A stretch of 64,000 bases of DNA from Rahnella bonaserana (GCF_019049675.1 NZ_JAFMOW010000063.1:62001-126000), one strand, 5' to 3'; numbered from the stretch's first letter, positions 45,602 through 56,730 are shown. Notes: generated by a model not told the origin, from the sequence alone. Numbers and translations: made by a program.

Positions 45602-45786
45602 AAATTCCTTACCGCAAATAGAGTGGGCGGGCTGAAAAGCAGCCTCCGCGTAATGTCATTACGGTACTCTTTTTGATTACGGGTTACAGCCGGATAACCA
45701 TGAAGGAGATGTTCAATAAATTTGATGAGACAAATCAAAAGAAGAAGGCGGGAAATTACGCTAAAGACAAATTGCAGGATTCAAAA

Positions 45787-45813
45787 GCAAAAGGCCGCAT
45801 TAGCGGCCTTTCT
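45787..45813 (-). terminator. ribB terminator
   Basis: AAAGGCCGC and GCGGCCTTT pair around TAAT on the minus strand, followed by TGCTTTTG after the first T run. Confidence 0.7.
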
Positions 45814-45835
45814 GTTACGCACGATCGGTGTTCAT

Positions 45836-46489
45836 TCAGCTTGCCTGACGGGTCTGCGCCTGACGATAGGCCACCAGATCGGCGATGGTCACTACCGGCA
45901 TATTATGCTGACGGGCAAAAACAATCACTTCCGGCGCGTGTGCCATGGTGCCATCGTCATTGGTCAGTTCACACAGCACACCAAAAGGCTTGAGCCCCGC
46001 CAGTGTCGCCAGATCGATAGATGCTTCTGTGTGACCACCGCGGGTCAGCACGCCACCGGCCTGCGCACGCAGCGGGAAGATATGCCCAGGGCGGTTCAGG
46101 TCAGAAGGTTTCGCGCCGTCTTTGATGGCCGCACGGATAGTGGTGATGCGGTCAGCAGCTGAAACGCCTGTGGTCACGCCTTCAGCCGCTTCAATAGTCA
46201 CGGTAAATGGCGTCTGGAACGGGCTGGAGTTGTTCTCAACCATCATTGGCAAATCCAGCTTTTTACGGCTGTCTTCGTTCATGGTGAGGCACACAATTCC
46301 GCTGCCGTGACGAATGGTCAGCGCCATTTGCTCAACGGTCATGTTTTCAGCGGCAAAGATTAAATCGCCTTCGTTTTCACGATCTTCGTCATCCAGAACT
46401 AACACACCAACACCGTTACGCATGGCGTCAAGAGCACGCTCAACACGTTCAGCTGATGTACCGAATTCGGAAAGTAGGGTCTGATTCAT
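45836..46489 (-). CDS. ribB: 3,4-dihydroxy-2-butanone 4-phosphate synthase RibB
   Basis: A 217-residue enzyme that converts ribulose 5-phosphate to the four-carbon precursor of riboflavin plus formate. The ATG at 46489 ([10 protein letters not shown]) is chosen because GAGG precedes it and it matches E. coli; an upstream in-frame start would read through the leader. The acidic loop [11 protein letters not shown] (about 33-43) binds magnesium, and HTEASIDLA holds the catalytic His region. It stands alone and is controlled by the FMN riboswitch about 140 bases upstream. Confidence 0.98.
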   Translation of the reverse strand: MNQTLLSEFGTSAERVERALDAMRNGVGVLVLDDEDRENEGDLIFAAENMTVEQMALTIRHGSGIVCLTMNEDSRKKLDLPMMVENNSSPFQTPFTVTIEAAEGVTTGVSAADRITTIRAAIKDGAKPSDLNRPGHIFPLRAQAGGVLTRGGHTEASIDLATLAGLKPFGVLCELTNDDGTMAHAPEVIVFARQHNMPVVTIADLVAYRQAQTRQAS

Positions 46490-46625
46490 GGTAAAAATAA
46501 CCTCATGTTCTGTATGTGGATTACCAGAATCAGGGCGTCTTGAGGAGGCTAGCTGCGGCAGCCGCATGGCGTGCTACAGTTATAAAAAATAACGCAGCGG
46601 ACAATACTGTGCCCGGCTTGAATCG

Positions 46626-46796
46626 TTACTCTCTCCCATCCGGACTTTAACCGTCGGCCCCGGAATCACACCGGATCTGCTGACCTCTAACCCCGAAGGA
46701 TTGAGCGCTCGCGGGCTTCCACATGGAAGGGATTATGATCCTTCCGATATTCCGTGGTTTACCGCCGGTGGGGACTTTCACCCCGCCCTGAGAATA
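46626..46796 (-). ncRNA. FMN riboswitch (RFN element) in the ribB leader
   Basis: On the minus strand the element runs from CTCAGGGCGGGGTGAAA (start near 46796) through CCCCACCGGCGGTAAA, then CCGGTGTGATTCCGGGGCCGAC to CAGTCCGGATG-like GTCCGGATGGGAGAGAGTAACG near 46626. These are the conserved six-stem RFN blocks. It binds FMN and lowers ribB expression when flavin is plentiful. The leader from about 46490 to 46625 links it to the ribB ribosome site; in E. coli the equivalent region is also reported as sRNA SroG. Confidence 0.96.
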
Positions 46797-46931
46797 AGCA
46801 AACCAACTATAGCGCCAATAAATGTACAGGGCAATCCTGCGGATTGGCCAATTAGTGCCCCTGAAGGTTTATAGAAACGGCGTCAGCGATTACACTAAGG
46901 AAAAGCACCTCCTTCGAGAAAAGGAATAATC

Positions 46932-47204
46932 ATGATTGACCCGAAAAAAATTGAACAAATTGCCCGCCAGGTTCACGAATCTATGCCTAAAGGGATCCGT
47001 GAGTTTGGTGAAGATGCCGAAAAGAAAATCCGCCAGGTATTACAGGCGCAGTTCAGCCGTATGGATTTAGTCAATCGCGAAGAGTTTGACGTGCAGACAC
47101 AAGTTTTACTGCGCACCCGCGAAAAACTGGCCGTACTGGAACAACGTCTGGCAGCGCTGGAAGGCAAACAAGCTGAAGCGGAAAAACCGCAAGATCCGGC
47201 CTGA
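46932..47204 (+). CDS. ubiK: Ubiquinone biosynthesis accessory factor UbiK
   Basis: A 90-residue BMFP-family protein (formerly YqiC) that binds UbiJ and supports the soluble Ubi complex in making ubiquinone under aerobic conditions. [21 protein letters not shown] opens it, followed by a long amphipathic coiled coil ([25 protein letters not shown]) that trimerises. A GAAAAGGAATA ribosome site precedes it. It is a single gene between the riboswitch region and a terminator. Confidence 0.96.
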   Translation: MIDPKKIEQIARQVHESMPKGIREFGEDAEKKIRQVLQAQFSRMDLVNREEFDVQTQVLLRTREKLAVLEQRLAALEGKQAEAEKPQDPA

Positions 47205-47239
47205 TTTGCATCCATCATGCGGATTGCAGAAGTAGAAAA

Positions 47240-47269
47240 AGAAAAGGCCTGCTGAGCAGGCCTTTTTGC
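47240..47269. terminator. Terminator between ubiK and yjeH
   Basis: AAAAGGCCTGC and GCAGGCCTTTTT pair around TGA, and both directions show T runs. Confidence 0.88.
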
Positions 47270-47284
47270 TGTGTACGGTCCGGC

Positions 47285-48535
47285 TTACGGCGTATTGAGT
47301 AACGTTTTAGCGCGGGGCAATAACAGCGAAAGCGCAGCAAATACCACGACTGCATACAACGCTTTCCAGCCGACCATCGCCAGTAATCCGCAGCACAACA
47401 CGGCGCCCAGCATCGCCATCCATTTTGAACGTCCTTTCAGGATCCGCGTACCCGCCAGCATACAGAGCAGATATATCAGGATGAAAATACCGTTGGCGTA
47501 AGTGATTAACGCACCCAAAGGCAGATGCAGCCAGTAAATCAGCAGGGTGAACAACATACAGCTGCCGACCACCAGATTAAGCGCCGCGACCGGCACCTGC
47601 TGAGAAGAAAGCTGCGCCAGCTTACTTTGCGGTTTGAGCTGAGCCTGCGACCACACCAGCCGGGCGAAACTTTGTGTATAAATATTCACGCTGGCAAAAC
47701 ACGCCAGATAGCCAATGATGCAGGCCACCCATAGCGCTTTTTGTCCGAATAATTGCACAACGATCCCCGGCAATGACGCGCCCGCTTCCCGCCCTTCTCC
47801 CCAGGCATGGAATTTCAGCACGGCGACCGTACAACCCCAGTAAACTGCGCCCGCCACCAGCATACCAATCAGTAAAGCACGTGGAAAATCCCGCTCAGGA
47901 TTGCGGAATTCTGTCGCCAGATGGGCAAACGCTTCCAGACCGACAAAACACCAGAACATCACTGCCAGCGCGTCAAAGAGGTTTGCGGGTGAAACGTCAC
48001 GCATTGCAGGTAACGGAATGTCAGGCAGGGAAATCCCCCCTTTCCACCAGATAGCAATCACCAGCGCGATAACCAGCAGAGCGATAAGCGTTTGGATATT
48101 GGCGCTCGAACCGGCGCTGCGTGTACCGAGAAACCAGATAACCAGCAACGTGCCGAGCTGAACCAGCAGAAGATTCTCACTGTTCCAGCCAAATGCCGCC
48201 TGCCAGAAACCGGCAGCAATATGCAACGCCGCGGGTAAACCCACCGGGATAACCGACAGGAACAGCCAGCCGGTGACGCGGGCCATATGTGGCCCGAAGG
48301 CTTTACCAACAAAATGCGCCGCCCCGCCTGCGCTGGGGAAATGGCGTCCGAGTGCGGCGAAACCGATAGCAATAGGAAACACCAGCAGGATCAGCAACGG
48401 CCATGCCCACAGGCTGTCATTTTGTGCCAGCTGCGCCGCCAGCGCAGGTACCGCGAAAACACCCGTGCCGAGCAATGAGGTTGATAGCAGCCCGACGCCC
48501 TGCGCCAGACTCAGTTCCTGTTTTAATCCGCTCAC
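47285..48535 (-). CDS. yjeH: L-methionine/branched-chain amino acid exporter YjeH
   Basis: A 416-residue APC-superfamily transporter with about 12 membrane helices. It starts MSGLKQELSLAQGVGLLSTSLLGTGVFAVPAL, the family substrate-loop region, and contains MFWCFVGLEAFAHLATEFRNPERDFPRALL in the middle. E. coli YjeH exports methionine and branched-chain amino acids. In E. coli yjeH is next to groESL; here it sits between ubiK and hldE. It runs convergent with ubiK and lies downstream of nothing obvious on its strand. Confidence 0.94.
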   Translation of the reverse strand: MSGLKQELSLAQGVGLLSTSLLGTGVFAVPALAAQLAQNDSLWAWPLLILLVFPIAIGFAALGRHFPSAGGAAHFVGKAFGPHMARVTGWLFLSVIPVGLPAALHIAAGFWQAAFGWNSENLLLVQLGTLLVIWFLGTRSAGSSANIQTLIALLVIALVIAIWWKGGISLPDIPLPAMRDVSPANLFDALAVMFWCFVGLEAFAHLATEFRNPERDFPRALLIGMLVAGAVYWGCTVAVLKFHAWGEGREAGASLPGIVVQLFGQKALWVACIIGYLACFASVNIYTQSFARLVWSQAQLKPQSKLAQLSSQQVPVAALNLVVGSCMLFTLLIYWLHLPLGALITYANGIFILIYLLCMLAGTRILKGRSKWMAMLGAVLCCGLLAMVGWKALYAVVVFAALSLLLPRAKTLLNTP

Positions 48536-48598
48536 AACGTTAATCCGCTCACAGCAAAGTCACTTCTGCTTTGCGTTATTGAAGACACAATCAAAAAG

Positions 48599-48625
48599 AA
48601 AAAGGGCTTATCAGATAAGCCCTTC
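48599..48625 (-). terminator. hldE terminator
   Basis: AAGGGCTTATC and GATAAGCCCTT pair closely on the minus strand, followed by TTTCTTTTTG. Confidence 0.85.
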
Positions 48626-48647
48626 CTGTAAACAGCTGGGGTGAAAA

Positions 48648-50075
48648 TCAGTCCTGTGCTTTGATCTGATTGATGATTTTGGTGGTAGACAAACCATCTT
48701 CAAAATTCAGCACACGCACTTCACCGCCATTAGCCCAGACTTCCTGACAACCGGCGATTTGCTCAGGCTTATAGTCTCCGCCTTTCACCAGCAGATCAGG
48801 CAAGATCCCGGCGATCAAACGCTGCGGGGTGTCTTCATCAAAAGAAACCACCCAGTCAACGGCACCCAGTGCGCCCAGCACGATCATGCGGTTTTGCAGC
48901 GCATTCACCGGACGGGTTTCGCCTTTAAGGCGTTTGGTCGAGGCATCACTGTTGACCGCAACGATCAGACGGTCGCCGAGTTTGCGGGCATTCGCCAGAT
49001 AAGAGACATGTCCCGCGTGGAGGATGTCAAAGATGCCATTGGTCATTACGACTTTTTCGCCGCGCTGACGCGCCATCGCCACCGCCGCTTTCAGCTGCTC
49101 TTCATTCATCACGCCAAAACCGACGTCTGAACGCCCGCCGATGGCGTTTTCCAGCTCAACCGGAGAAACGGTAGACGTACCGAGTTTACCGACCACCACA
49201 CCGGCAGCGGCGTTCGCCAGGAAGCAGGATTCTTCCAGCGTATTACCGGCGGCCAGAGCCGCAGCCAGCGTACCGATCACCGTGTCACCGGCACCGGTCA
49301 CGTCATACACTTCCTGCGCCTGCGTTGGCATATGGAAAGGCGCTTTGCCTGGCTGCAACAGCGTCATACCGTGTTCAGAACGTGTCACCAGCAATGCAGA
49401 CAACTCGAAATCAGCAATCAGCTTCATACCGCGCGTGACAATTTCATCTTCGTTTTTGCAACGACCGACGACAGCCTCGAATTCGGACAGATTCGGCGTC
49501 AGCAACGTCGCACCGCGATAGCGTTCAAAATCAGAACCTTTAGGATCCACCAGTACCGGTACACCGGCTTTTCTCGCCAGCTGGATCATTTTCTGCACTT
49601 CAGTCAGTGCGCCTTTGGCGTAGTCAGAAAGCACCAGCGCGCCACTTTGCGGCAAGGCTTGTTCAATTTTGGTCAGCATCGGCTGGAGATCTACGCCTTC
49701 AAAACCTTCTTCAAAGTCGAGGCGGATCAGCTGCTGGTTACGGGACAATATACGCAATTTGGTGATGGTCGGATGCGAGGGCAACGCCACGAAATCGCAG
49801 TTTACTTTCACTTCCGCCAGACGTTCGCTCAGCGCACGTGCCGCGTCATCCACGCCGGTCAGGCCAATCAGACGTGAAGAAGCACCGAGAGACGAAATGT
49901 TCATCGCCACGTTTGCCGCGCCGCCTGGACGTTCCTCGATAGTATTCACCTTCACGACCGGTACCGGCGCTTCCGGAGAAATACGGTTGGTCGGGCCATA
50001 CCAGTAGCGGTCTAACATTACGTCACCGACCACCAGCACGCCGGCACGGTGGAAATCAGGCAAAGTCACTTTCAT
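48648..50075 (-). CDS. hldE: Bifunctional heptose 7-phosphate kinase / heptose 1-phosphate adenylyltransferase HldE
   Basis: A 475-residue enzyme that makes ADP-heptose for the lipopolysaccharide inner core. The start at 50075 ([12 protein letters not shown]) is preferred over one 20 codons earlier because GGAG precedes it and it matches E. coli. Residues about 1-318 are a ribokinase-type kinase ([23 protein letters not shown]). Residues about 345-475 are the nucleotidyltransferase ([14 protein letters not shown]). It follows glnE by 87 bases on the same strand, the usual ygiF-glnE-hldE order. Confidence 0.98.
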   Translation of the reverse strand: MKVTLPDFHRAGVLVVGDVMLDRYWYGPTNRISPEAPVPVVKVNTIEERPGGAANVAMNISSLGASSRLIGLTGVDDAARALSERLAEVKVNCDFVALPSHPTITKLRILSRNQQLIRLDFEEGFEGVDLQPMLTKIEQALPQSGALVLSDYAKGALTEVQKMIQLARKAGVPVLVDPKGSDFERYRGATLLTPNLSEFEAVVGRCKNEDEIVTRGMKLIADFELSALLVTRSEHGMTLLQPGKAPFHMPTQAQEVYDVTGAGDTVIGTLAAALAAGNTLEESCFLANAAAGVVVGKLGTSTVSPVELENAIGGRSDVGFGVMNEEQLKAAVAMARQRGEKVVMTNGIFDILHAGHVSYLANARKLGDRLIVAVNSDASTKRLKGETRPVNALQNRMIVLGALGAVDWVVSFDEDTPQRLIAGILPDLLVKGGDYKPEQIAGCQEVWANGGEVRVLNFEDGLSTTKIINQIKAQD

Positions 50076-50162
50076 CCCAAGACTCCAAAACAGATAAATC
50101 AAATCGGGTAAACTTAATGCGCCGGATAATATCACAAGCGCCTGTTACCCGAATAAAAACCC

Positions 50163-53000
50163 TCAGCCCAGCCAGTTCGCCCAGCTGGCGCGGATTTGTG
50201 CGCGTTCTGCCGCAAAGCTGTCTGCGGCCACTTTTCCGCTGTGTTCCTGTAAAGCGAGGTGATGAATTTCGTCGCGCAGCGTGACATAAGCCTGCGTCAG
50301 ATTTCGTGCCTCTTCTTCCGACATGATGTCGTGTTGCGCCATCAGCTCGAATATCCTCACATTATCGGACCAGCGGGTCAGCTTTGGCTCACCGTGAGCA
50401 AAGCGTAAGACCAGATATTGTGCAATGAATTCAATATCGGTGATGCCACCCGGATCGGCTTTCAGATCAAACTGGTCAGCCTTTTTACTGCCCAGGTGTG
50501 CATACATTTTCTCGCGCATCTCGCGCACTTCTTTGCGCAGCCCTTCGTCGTCACGCTGGCGACATAAAATATCGCGGCGCGTGGCGTTAAATTGCTGCGT
50601 CAGTTGCGGATCGCCGTAAACCACGCGAGCGCGTACCAGCGCCTGATGTTCCCACGTCCAGGCTTCATTGGCCTGATAATCCGCGAAAGCCTCAATGGTG
50701 CTGACCAGCATGCCGGATGCGCCTGAAGGCCGCAGCCGCGCATCAACTTCATACAAAATGCCGGACGACGTGCGCGTGCTGAACAAATGCATAATGCGTT
50801 GCGCCAGCCGCAGATAAAACTGACGCCCGTCGATGACGCGCTCGCCGTCGGTCATGACTTCCGGCGCGCAATCGAGCAGAAAGACCAGATCCAGATCGGA
50901 ACTGTAACCCAGCTCCCAGCCGCCAAGTTTGCCGTAACCAATGACGGCAAAACCACGGCCTTCACGGTGCTGAAGATGCGTCGGCTGACCGTATTTCGCG
51001 ACCATTTGTTCCCACGCCTGCTGCACCACGACGTCCAGAATGGCTTCGGCGAGATAGGTTAAATGGTCACTGACCTTCATCACCGGCAGCGCCCCGGAAA
51101 TATCTCCGGCGGCAATGCGCAGGTGCTGCGCCTGCTTAAACTGCCGCACCGCTTCAAGCTGCTGCTCTTCATCTTCTGTCGGCACACGCATCAGATACTG
51201 ACGCAGTTCATCGCGATAGGCAGTCAGTTCGATCGGATGATACAACGTGCGCGGATCGAGCAGTTCATCGAGCAATAAAGGATGGCGGGCAAGTTGGTTC
51301 GCGACCATCGGTGATGCCGCACACAGGCGGATTAACTGCTTGAGCGCGCCGGGATATTCCACCAGCAGCTCGATATAAGTGGTGCGCGTGACAATATTGA
51401 GCAGCAGTTGCATCAGGCGCTGAAGTGTCACGTCGGCATTTTTATAGGTACACACCTGCGCCAGCAATCGTGGCATCAGTAAATCCAGTTGCTCGCGTCC
51501 GCGTGGTCCGATGGTGCGCTTATCGACATCACGACGAAACTCGGCAATCTGATTTAAAACATGACGCTGCGCGTTTTCATCAAGCAGAGGAACCAGAGGT
51601 GCCAGTTCGGCAGGTTCCAGCAGATCAATCCATAAACTGCTGAACTGAGCCTGTTGCTGATCGTCCTCAGAGTCAGGCGTGTCATCGCCAATCAGATCGT
51701 TAAACACCGCACGCACGGCCTGCATGTGAGCATTCACCGCATCCAGAAGCTGTGGCCAGCCTGCGTAATCCATCCCCCAGGCCAGACGCGCCTGATTCAG
51801 TTCATCGGAAGGCAAAGTCTGTGTTTGTTCATCGGAAATTGCCTGCAGCAGGTTTTCCAGGCGACGCAGGAACAGATAACTGGTGCGCAGTTGCAGCACC
51901 TGCTCGACCGGCAGGATGCTCAGATTCTCCAGCGCCTGCAACGTCGGCAGCAACGCACGCTGCTGCAATGCCGGTTCACGCCCGCCGCGGATAAGCTGGA
52001 AGACCTGCACAATAAATTCAATCTCGCGGATGCCGCCTGCGCCAAGTTTAATGTTGTCTTTCAACCCCCGGCGGCGGACTTCACGGGCGATCATCCCTTT
52101 CATATTACGCAGGGACTGGATCACGCTGAAATCGATGTAACGGCGGAACACAAAAGGCATCAGCATTTTGCGCAATTCCTGACTGCTGATATCTTCCGCG
52201 CCGCCCATCAGCCGCGCTTTCACCATCGCGTAACGTTCCCAGTCGCGTCCCTGCTCCTGATAATAATCTTCCAGCGCCGGGAAACTCATCACCAGCGGGC
52301 CGCTGTCACCAAACGGACGCAGACGCATATCAACACGGTAAACAAAACCGTCGATGGTTGGCTGATCCAGCGCCTTGATCAGCCGCTGTCCAAGGCGGGT
52401 GAAGAACTGGGCATTATCCAGTTCGCGCCGCCCGCCGCGGGTCTGACCGTTTTCCGGATAGGCAAAAATCAGGTCGATATCGGAGGAGAAATTCAGCTCC
52501 CCCCCGCCAAGTTTTCCCATCCCGAGGATCAGCATTCTTTGCGGCTCGCCGGCAGCATTGACCGGCGTACCAAACTCGCGGCAGCAGGCGTCGTAAAGCC
52601 AGTCGCGGGCACTGACGATCAGCAGTTCAGCCAGTTCACTCAGTTGATGAAGGGTATCTTTTGCTTCGCTGGTCTGTGCAGATTGCGACCAGGCGATACG
52701 GGTGAGAATACGGCGACGGAACAGCCGCAGTGCTTTCATCAGCCCGTTTTCATCCGTCACACCGGTCAGTGCCTCTTCCAGCCATGGACGATAAAGCTGC
52801 CATTCCTGGGACTGAGGCGGGGTTTCCTTGATTTCATGCCACCACTGCGGAAACGCCAGCAAGCTGTCTGCGACAAATTCACTGCTGGTTAATACGGCCA
52901 GCTGTTGATCATCGGGAAGCGGGAGGTTTTCAGGATGTTCACGCCAGCGCTCAATCAGACTCTGAGCATGACTTTGCAAAACAGAAGAGAGTGGCAACAT
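50163..53000 (-). CDS. glnE: Glutamine synthetase adenylyltransferase/adenylyl-removing enzyme GlnE
   Basis: A 945-residue enzyme that adds AMP to, and removes it from, glutamine synthetase in response to PII state and glutamine. The start at 53000 ([11 protein letters not shown]) agrees with E. coli; an in-frame upstream start lies in a terminator-like hairpin. Two nucleotidyltransferase halves are visible: the adenylyl-removing domain with [15 protein letters not shown] near 171-185 and the adenylyl-transferring domain with [15 protein letters not shown] near 695-709, each with its DXD metal pair. Confidence 0.98.
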   Translation of the reverse strand: MLPLSSVLQSHAQSLIERWREHPENLPLPDDQQLAVLTSSEFVADSLLAFPQWWHEIKETPPQSQEWQLYRPWLEEALTGVTDENGLMKALRLFRRRILTRIAWSQSAQTSEAKDTLHQLSELAELLIVSARDWLYDACCREFGTPVNAAGEPQRMLILGMGKLGGGELNFSSDIDLIFAYPENGQTRGGRRELDNAQFFTRLGQRLIKALDQPTIDGFVYRVDMRLRPFGDSGPLVMSFPALEDYYQEQGRDWERYAMVKARLMGGAEDISSQELRKMLMPFVFRRYIDFSVIQSLRNMKGMIAREVRRRGLKDNIKLGAGGIREIEFIVQVFQLIRGGREPALQQRALLPTLQALENLSILPVEQVLQLRTSYLFLRRLENLLQAISDEQTQTLPSDELNQARLAWGMDYAGWPQLLDAVNAHMQAVRAVFNDLIGDDTPDSEDDQQQAQFSSLWIDLLEPAELAPLVPLLDENAQRHVLNQIAEFRRDVDKRTIGPRGREQLDLLMPRLLAQVCTYKNADVTLQRLMQLLLNIVTRTTYIELLVEYPGALKQLIRLCAASPMVANQLARHPLLLDELLDPRTLYHPIELTAYRDELRQYLMRVPTEDEEQQLEAVRQFKQAQHLRIAAGDISGALPVMKVSDHLTYLAEAILDVVVQQAWEQMVAKYGQPTHLQHREGRGFAVIGYGKLGGWELGYSSDLDLVFLLDCAPEVMTDGERVIDGRQFYLRLAQRIMHLFSTRTSSGILYEVDARLRPSGASGMLVSTIEAFADYQANEAWTWEHQALVRARVVYGDPQLTQQFNATRRDILCRQRDDEGLRKEVREMREKMYAHLGSKKADQFDLKADPGGITDIEFIAQYLVLRFAHGEPKLTRWSDNVRIFELMAQHDIMSEEEARNLTQAYVTLRDEIHHLALQEHSGKVAADSFAAERAQIRASWANWLG

Positions 53001-53016
53001 GAAATCAGATTCCTTG

Positions 53017-53048
53017 CAAAAAAAAGCCCGGGCTATTTGCCCAGGCTT
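53017..53048 (-). terminator. Terminator-like hairpin between ygiF and glnE
   Basis: On the minus strand AAGCCTGGGC and GCCCGGGCTT pair (one G-T) around AAATA, followed by six T. It lies wholly within the 57-base gap between the ygiF stop and the glnE start, so it could limit read-through between co-directional genes. Confidence 0.75.
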
Positions 53049-53057
53049 ATCAGTCAA

Positions 53058-54365
53058 TTAACGTGGTTGTCCGTTTAACCAGAATGCATCCATCATCACC
53101 GCATGAGAACGGGCGGAATCCTCCCAGGCGTGTTGCTGCTGAACGATGGCCTGTTGCAGATCGGCCCATCCCGCAATGTACGCGGCAACCTCTTTTTCAG
53201 GATAAGCACCGCCCAGCAAATGGAAGGTGATGATCTGACGTTTCAGACGCGCCAGCTGGTCACGATAACCTTCTTCGGTCAGCGGTTGTGCAAACGCCTC
53301 TTTCAGATCGGCAGCAGTACGGCCCAGCATGATATCTGCAAAGCGTTTGAAAGAGCCTTCCAGCTTTTTCGCCGATTTGTCATCAATGAAAGGCGTCCAG
53401 CCTGAGGTTGCCAGCCAGGAAGTAAGCACTAACTTGCATTTCAGGTAGCTGGCGCTGTAACAAATTTCCTGTGCATCGGCAGATTTCTGTTCCAGCACAG
53501 GAACCAGATCGGTCAGCAACGTACGCAGTTCAGATGAGGCTTTACGCGGCACAAGTCCGCCAAACAGCACCAGCACCTGACGTACAGTTTCCACGGCCTG
53601 TAACACGGTCAGACGCGCAGTTTTATCGCCACGCACCCACAGCTCTTCATGATATTGCCAGTGGTCCAGCGCCAGCTCGAACATAGCGGACATCGCCTGT
53701 TCCACGGTAGCTTTCGGCTGGGCTTTAAAAACCGGCAACGGTTTGATTTCACGCGCCGGATTGCCTTTCGCCAGATGATAGCCGCGAGCGGCTTTACTGA
53801 ATCCGCCCTGACGCAAACCGCCACGAACACCCATTTCAGCGGCCAGCGCCAGCAGATCGGCGGTATTGCCTTTTTTCAGTTCAAGTTCAATTTCTGCCAG
53901 TGCTTCAGAAAGCTCACCGGCCACGATTTCACCCTGATCCAGACCCAGCTCAATCTGGCTTTCGCCGTAAGTGATCACCCACTTCTCACGGGTGAAATCC
54001 GTGCGAAACAGCGGTGCCAGTTCTTTTTGCAGCGCGGCAGGTTTACAGCCTTCCGGCCAGATATCTTTCGGGAACGCACTGAGTTTCAACACGGGCTTTT
54101 TCAGCTCGACATTGTATTCAGGGCGCTGATGCAGACCGCCCACTACTTTCCCGCCGGTTTTGATGGTCATTTCATACTGATCGTCGAAACCACGGATACG
54201 CAAGCCGATATCGTGCGAACGTAAATAGTTTTCCGCAGTCTCAAAATAGATGTTGGTCAGTTTCGAAGGCGCGGTGTGCTCGCTGTTAAATCCAGCGAGT
54301 TGCGAAGGTAATTCGGCGATTGCTGCCGGGGTGGCGATAAATTTTAATTCTATTTCTACGGTCAT
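53058..54365 (-). CDS. ygiF: Inorganic triphosphatase YgiF (CYTH + CHAD domains)
   Basis: A 435-residue protein whose E. coli form hydrolyses inorganic triphosphate. The start at 54365 (MTVEIELKF) is chosen since the CYTH signature EXEXK (EIELK) must lie at the amino end; a start 26 codons earlier has no support. CYTH spans about 1-200 with charged beta-strand residues lining the tunnel, and CHAD (histidine-rich helical, here with LRTLL and RSHAVMMDAF) spans about 220-430. It precedes glnE and diverges from ygiM. Confidence 0.96.
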   Translation of the reverse strand: MTVEIELKFIATPAAIAELPSQLAGFNSEHTAPSKLTNIYFETAENYLRSHDIGLRIRGFDDQYEMTIKTGGKVVGGLHQRPEYNVELKKPVLKLSAFPKDIWPEGCKPAALQKELAPLFRTDFTREKWVITYGESQIELGLDQGEIVAGELSEALAEIELELKKGNTADLLALAAEMGVRGGLRQGGFSKAARGYHLAKGNPAREIKPLPVFKAQPKATVEQAMSAMFELALDHWQYHEELWVRGDKTARLTVLQAVETVRQVLVLFGGLVPRKASSELRTLLTDLVPVLEQKSADAQEICYSASYLKCKLVLTSWLATSGWTPFIDDKSAKKLEGSFKRFADIMLGRTAADLKEAFAQPLTEEGYRDQLARLKRQIITFHLLGGAYPEKEVAAYIAGWADLQQAIVQQQHAWEDSARSHAVMMDAFWLNGQPR

Positions 54366-54664
54366 AGGAGTCTTCACACCGATTCTTTGCTGCCAAAAGG
54401 GATAAACGCGTCGCTGCAATTCTATCATAAGCACAGCGCGCAAGCCGCATGTTGCGGGATTGTAAGATAGTTCTCATTCCGGTTTATACATTGCGTCGTC
54501 ACACTGTTGCCCTTACTATCGGTCACCCAACTTTTGGTCTATGAACCAAACTTTTGGACTCTGAATTAGTGCAATGGCCAACAGAGGCGGTTGCCAGAAG
54601 ACGTATCCTGATAAAACGGATCCACACTTCACGTTCCCTAAATTCACAAAGAAACGATGAAATA

Positions 54665-55285
54665 ATGCAGAAATTACGCCTAATTGGTTTCGCTTTGCTT
54701 GGTTTAAGCATCACATGGGGCGCTCACGCTGATGAGAAGCGCTATATCTCCGACGATTTGATTACCTATATCCACAGCGGTCCGGGTAATCAGTATCGCA
54801 TTGTTGGCACGCTGAATGCCGGTGAAGAAGTCACCCTGCGCAGCGTCAACGACAGCACAAAATACGGTGAGATTGTTGATTCAAAAGGCAAAACGGCCTG
54901 GATCCCACTGGATCAGTTGAGCAATGTGCCGAGCCTGCGTACCCGCGTTCCGGATCTGGAACAACAGGTGAAAACGCTGACGGACAAACTGACCAACATT
55001 GATTCCAGCTGGAATCAGCGCACGGCGGAAATGCAGAGCAAGGTTTCGTCCAGCGACGGTATTATCAATGGCCTGAAGAAAGAAAATCAGGATCTGAAAA
55101 ATCAACTGATCGTGGCGAAGAAGAAAGTTGATGCGGTCAATGTTCAGCTCGACGACAAACAAAGAACCATTATTTTGCAATGGTTTATGTACGGCGGCGG
55201 TGTCGCGGGCGTTGGTCTGGTTCTGGGTCTGCTGTTGCCGCATCTGATCCCACGTCGCAGGAAGAAAGATCGCTGGATGAGCTAA
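54665..55285 (+). CDS. ygiM: SH3b-domain inner-membrane protein YgiM
   Basis: A 206-residue envelope protein. The ATG at 54665 (MQKLRLIGF) starts a clear signal peptide (1-22, AHA-DE); an upstream in-frame ATG would bury it. Residues about 26-90 form a bacterial SH3 domain (YIHSGPGNQYRIVGTLNAGEEV), 95-165 are coiled coil, and one membrane helix near 176-196 is followed by a basic tail. The precise role is unknown; cell-wall binding is inferred. It precedes cca on the same strand. Confidence 0.93.
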   Translation: MQKLRLIGFALLGLSITWGAHADEKRYISDDLITYIHSGPGNQYRIVGTLNAGEEVTLRSVNDSTKYGEIVDSKGKTAWIPLDQLSNVPSLRTRVPDLEQQVKTLTDKLTNIDSSWNQRTAEMQSKVSSSDGIINGLKKENQDLKNQLIVAKKKVDAVNVQLDDKQRTIILQWFMYGGGVAGVGLVLGLLLPHLIPRRRKKDRWMS

Positions 55286-55417
55286 AAGCTCCACATCCTG
55301 ATGATTTCCACAAGGGCACTTCGGTGCCTTTTCGTGTTTCCATCAATCAGGAAATCTTCAGCGCAACTTTGCTATGATGAACAAAGAGTCCCTTTTGCCT
55401 ATTTCAGGAGTTATCGC

Positions 55418-56653
55418 GTGGAGATTTACCTGGTCGGCGGCGCAGTCCGAGACAGTTTATTAAACCTGCCTGTGTCTGAACACGATTGGGTCGTGGTGGG
55501 CGTAACGCCTGAATACATGCTGGAAAATGGCTATCAGCAGGTAGGCAAAGATTTCCCGGTGTTTCTGCATCCCCGTACCCGCGATGAATATGCCCTGGCC
55601 CGCACCGAGCGAAAATCAGGTTCCGGTTATAACGGATTTACCTGCTACGCTGCGCCGGATGTCACGCTGGAACAGGATCTGATGCGGCGTGATCTGACCA
55701 TCAATGCAATCGCCAAAAGCAAAGACGGCGAACTTGTCGACCCCTATCACGGACAGCGCGATATCGAACAGCGCCTGTTGCGTCACGTTTCCGATGCTTT
55801 CGGTGAAGATCCCCTGCGTGTACTGCGCGTCGCCCGGTTTGCTGCGCGGTTTGCTCATTTAGGCTTCACAGTCGCCCCTGAAACTCAGACCCTGATGCAG
55901 CATATGGCGCAGAGCGGTGAACTGGAAGCGCTGACCCCTGAACGGGTCTGGAAAGAAACCGAGAAAGCCTTGCAGACGCAGGATCCTCAGGTCTTTTTCC
56001 AGGTGCTGCGTGACTGCGGTGCGCTCAAAGTGCTGTTCCCGGAAATCGATGCGCTCTTTGGCGTTCCGGCACCGGAAAAATGGCATCCCGAAATAGATAC
56101 CGGCATTCATACGCTGATGACGCTGAAAATCGCCAGCACGCTGACACAGGACGTGGATGTGCGCTTCTCTGCACTTTGCCATGATTTGGGCAAGGCGCTG
56201 ACCCCGCCGCAATTCTGGCCAGCCCATCACGGCCACGGTCCGGCCGGGGTGAAACTGGTGGAGAATATCTGCCAGCGCCTGAAAGTCCCGACGCATATAC
56301 GTGATCTGGCTAAACTGGTCGCAGAGTTCCATGACCTGATCCATACCGTGAACAAGCTGCGTCCGGAAACCCTGTTAAAACTGTTCGACACCATTGATGT
56401 GTGGCGTAAACCGCAGCGGCTTGAGCAGATGATTATGACCAGTGAAGCCGACGCACGCGGGCGTACTACTTTTGAAAACAACCCTTATCCGCAAGGTGAT
56501 TACCTGCGCGAAGCCTTTAAGGTGGCAAACAGCATTACTAATAAAGAAGTGCTGGATGCGGGTTTTCAGGGAATAGAAATCCGCGACGAGCTGAAAAAGC
56601 GTCGAACACAGGCACTGGCAGACTGGAAACAAACGCAGGAAGCGGCGATTTAA
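55418..56653 (+). CDS. cca: Multifunctional CCA-adding tRNA nucleotidyltransferase Cca
   Basis: A 411-residue enzyme that builds or repairs the 3' CCA end of tRNAs. The GTG start at 55418 is chosen: CAGGAG lies seven bases upstream and the protein then opens [15 protein letters not shown] as in E. coli. The nucleotidyltransferase head carries GGAVRD and EHDWVVVG. The carboxyl-terminal HD domain ([10 protein letters not shown] near 251-260) gives phosphatase and phosphodiesterase activities, as in class II enzymes of enterobacteria. Confidence 0.98.
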   Translation: MEIYLVGGAVRDSLLNLPVSEHDWVVVGVTPEYMLENGYQQVGKDFPVFLHPRTRDEYALARTERKSGSGYNGFTCYAAPDVTLEQDLMRRDLTINAIAKSKDGELVDPYHGQRDIEQRLLRHVSDAFGEDPLRVLRVARFAARFAHLGFTVAPETQTLMQHMAQSGELEALTPERVWKETEKALQTQDPQVFFQVLRDCGALKVLFPEIDALFGVPAPEKWHPEIDTGIHTLMTLKIASTLTQDVDVRFSALCHDLGKALTPPQFWPAHHGHGPAGVKLVENICQRLKVPTHIRDLAKLVAEFHDLIHTVNKLRPETLLKLFDTIDVWRKPQRLEQMIMTSEADARGRTTFENNPYPQGDYLREAFKVANSITNKEVLDAGFQGIEIRDELKKRRTQALADWKQTQEAAI

Positions 56654-56669
56654 CTCGCATCAACGATCA

Positions 56670-56711
56670 AAAAAAGCCCCGCACGGTGACTAACCTGCAG
56701 GGCTTTTTTAT
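56670..56711. terminator. Bidirectional terminator between cca and uppP
   Basis: AAAAAAGCCC and GGGCTTTTTT, extended by GCA and TGC, pair around a 12-base loop. The genes converge here. Confidence 0.85.
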
Positions 56712-56730
56712 TGCTTGTGCGAAGCAATTA

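Noticed and set aside
45673-46162. Small plus-strand frames in the ygiD-ribB gap running into ribB
   Set aside because: They cross the ribB terminator and overlap ribB antisense; no recognisable protein.
51654-52892. 412-codon plus-strand open frame opposite glnE
   Set aside because: Composition is His/Gln/Arg-rich nonsense typical of antisense frames; glnE is certain on the other strand.
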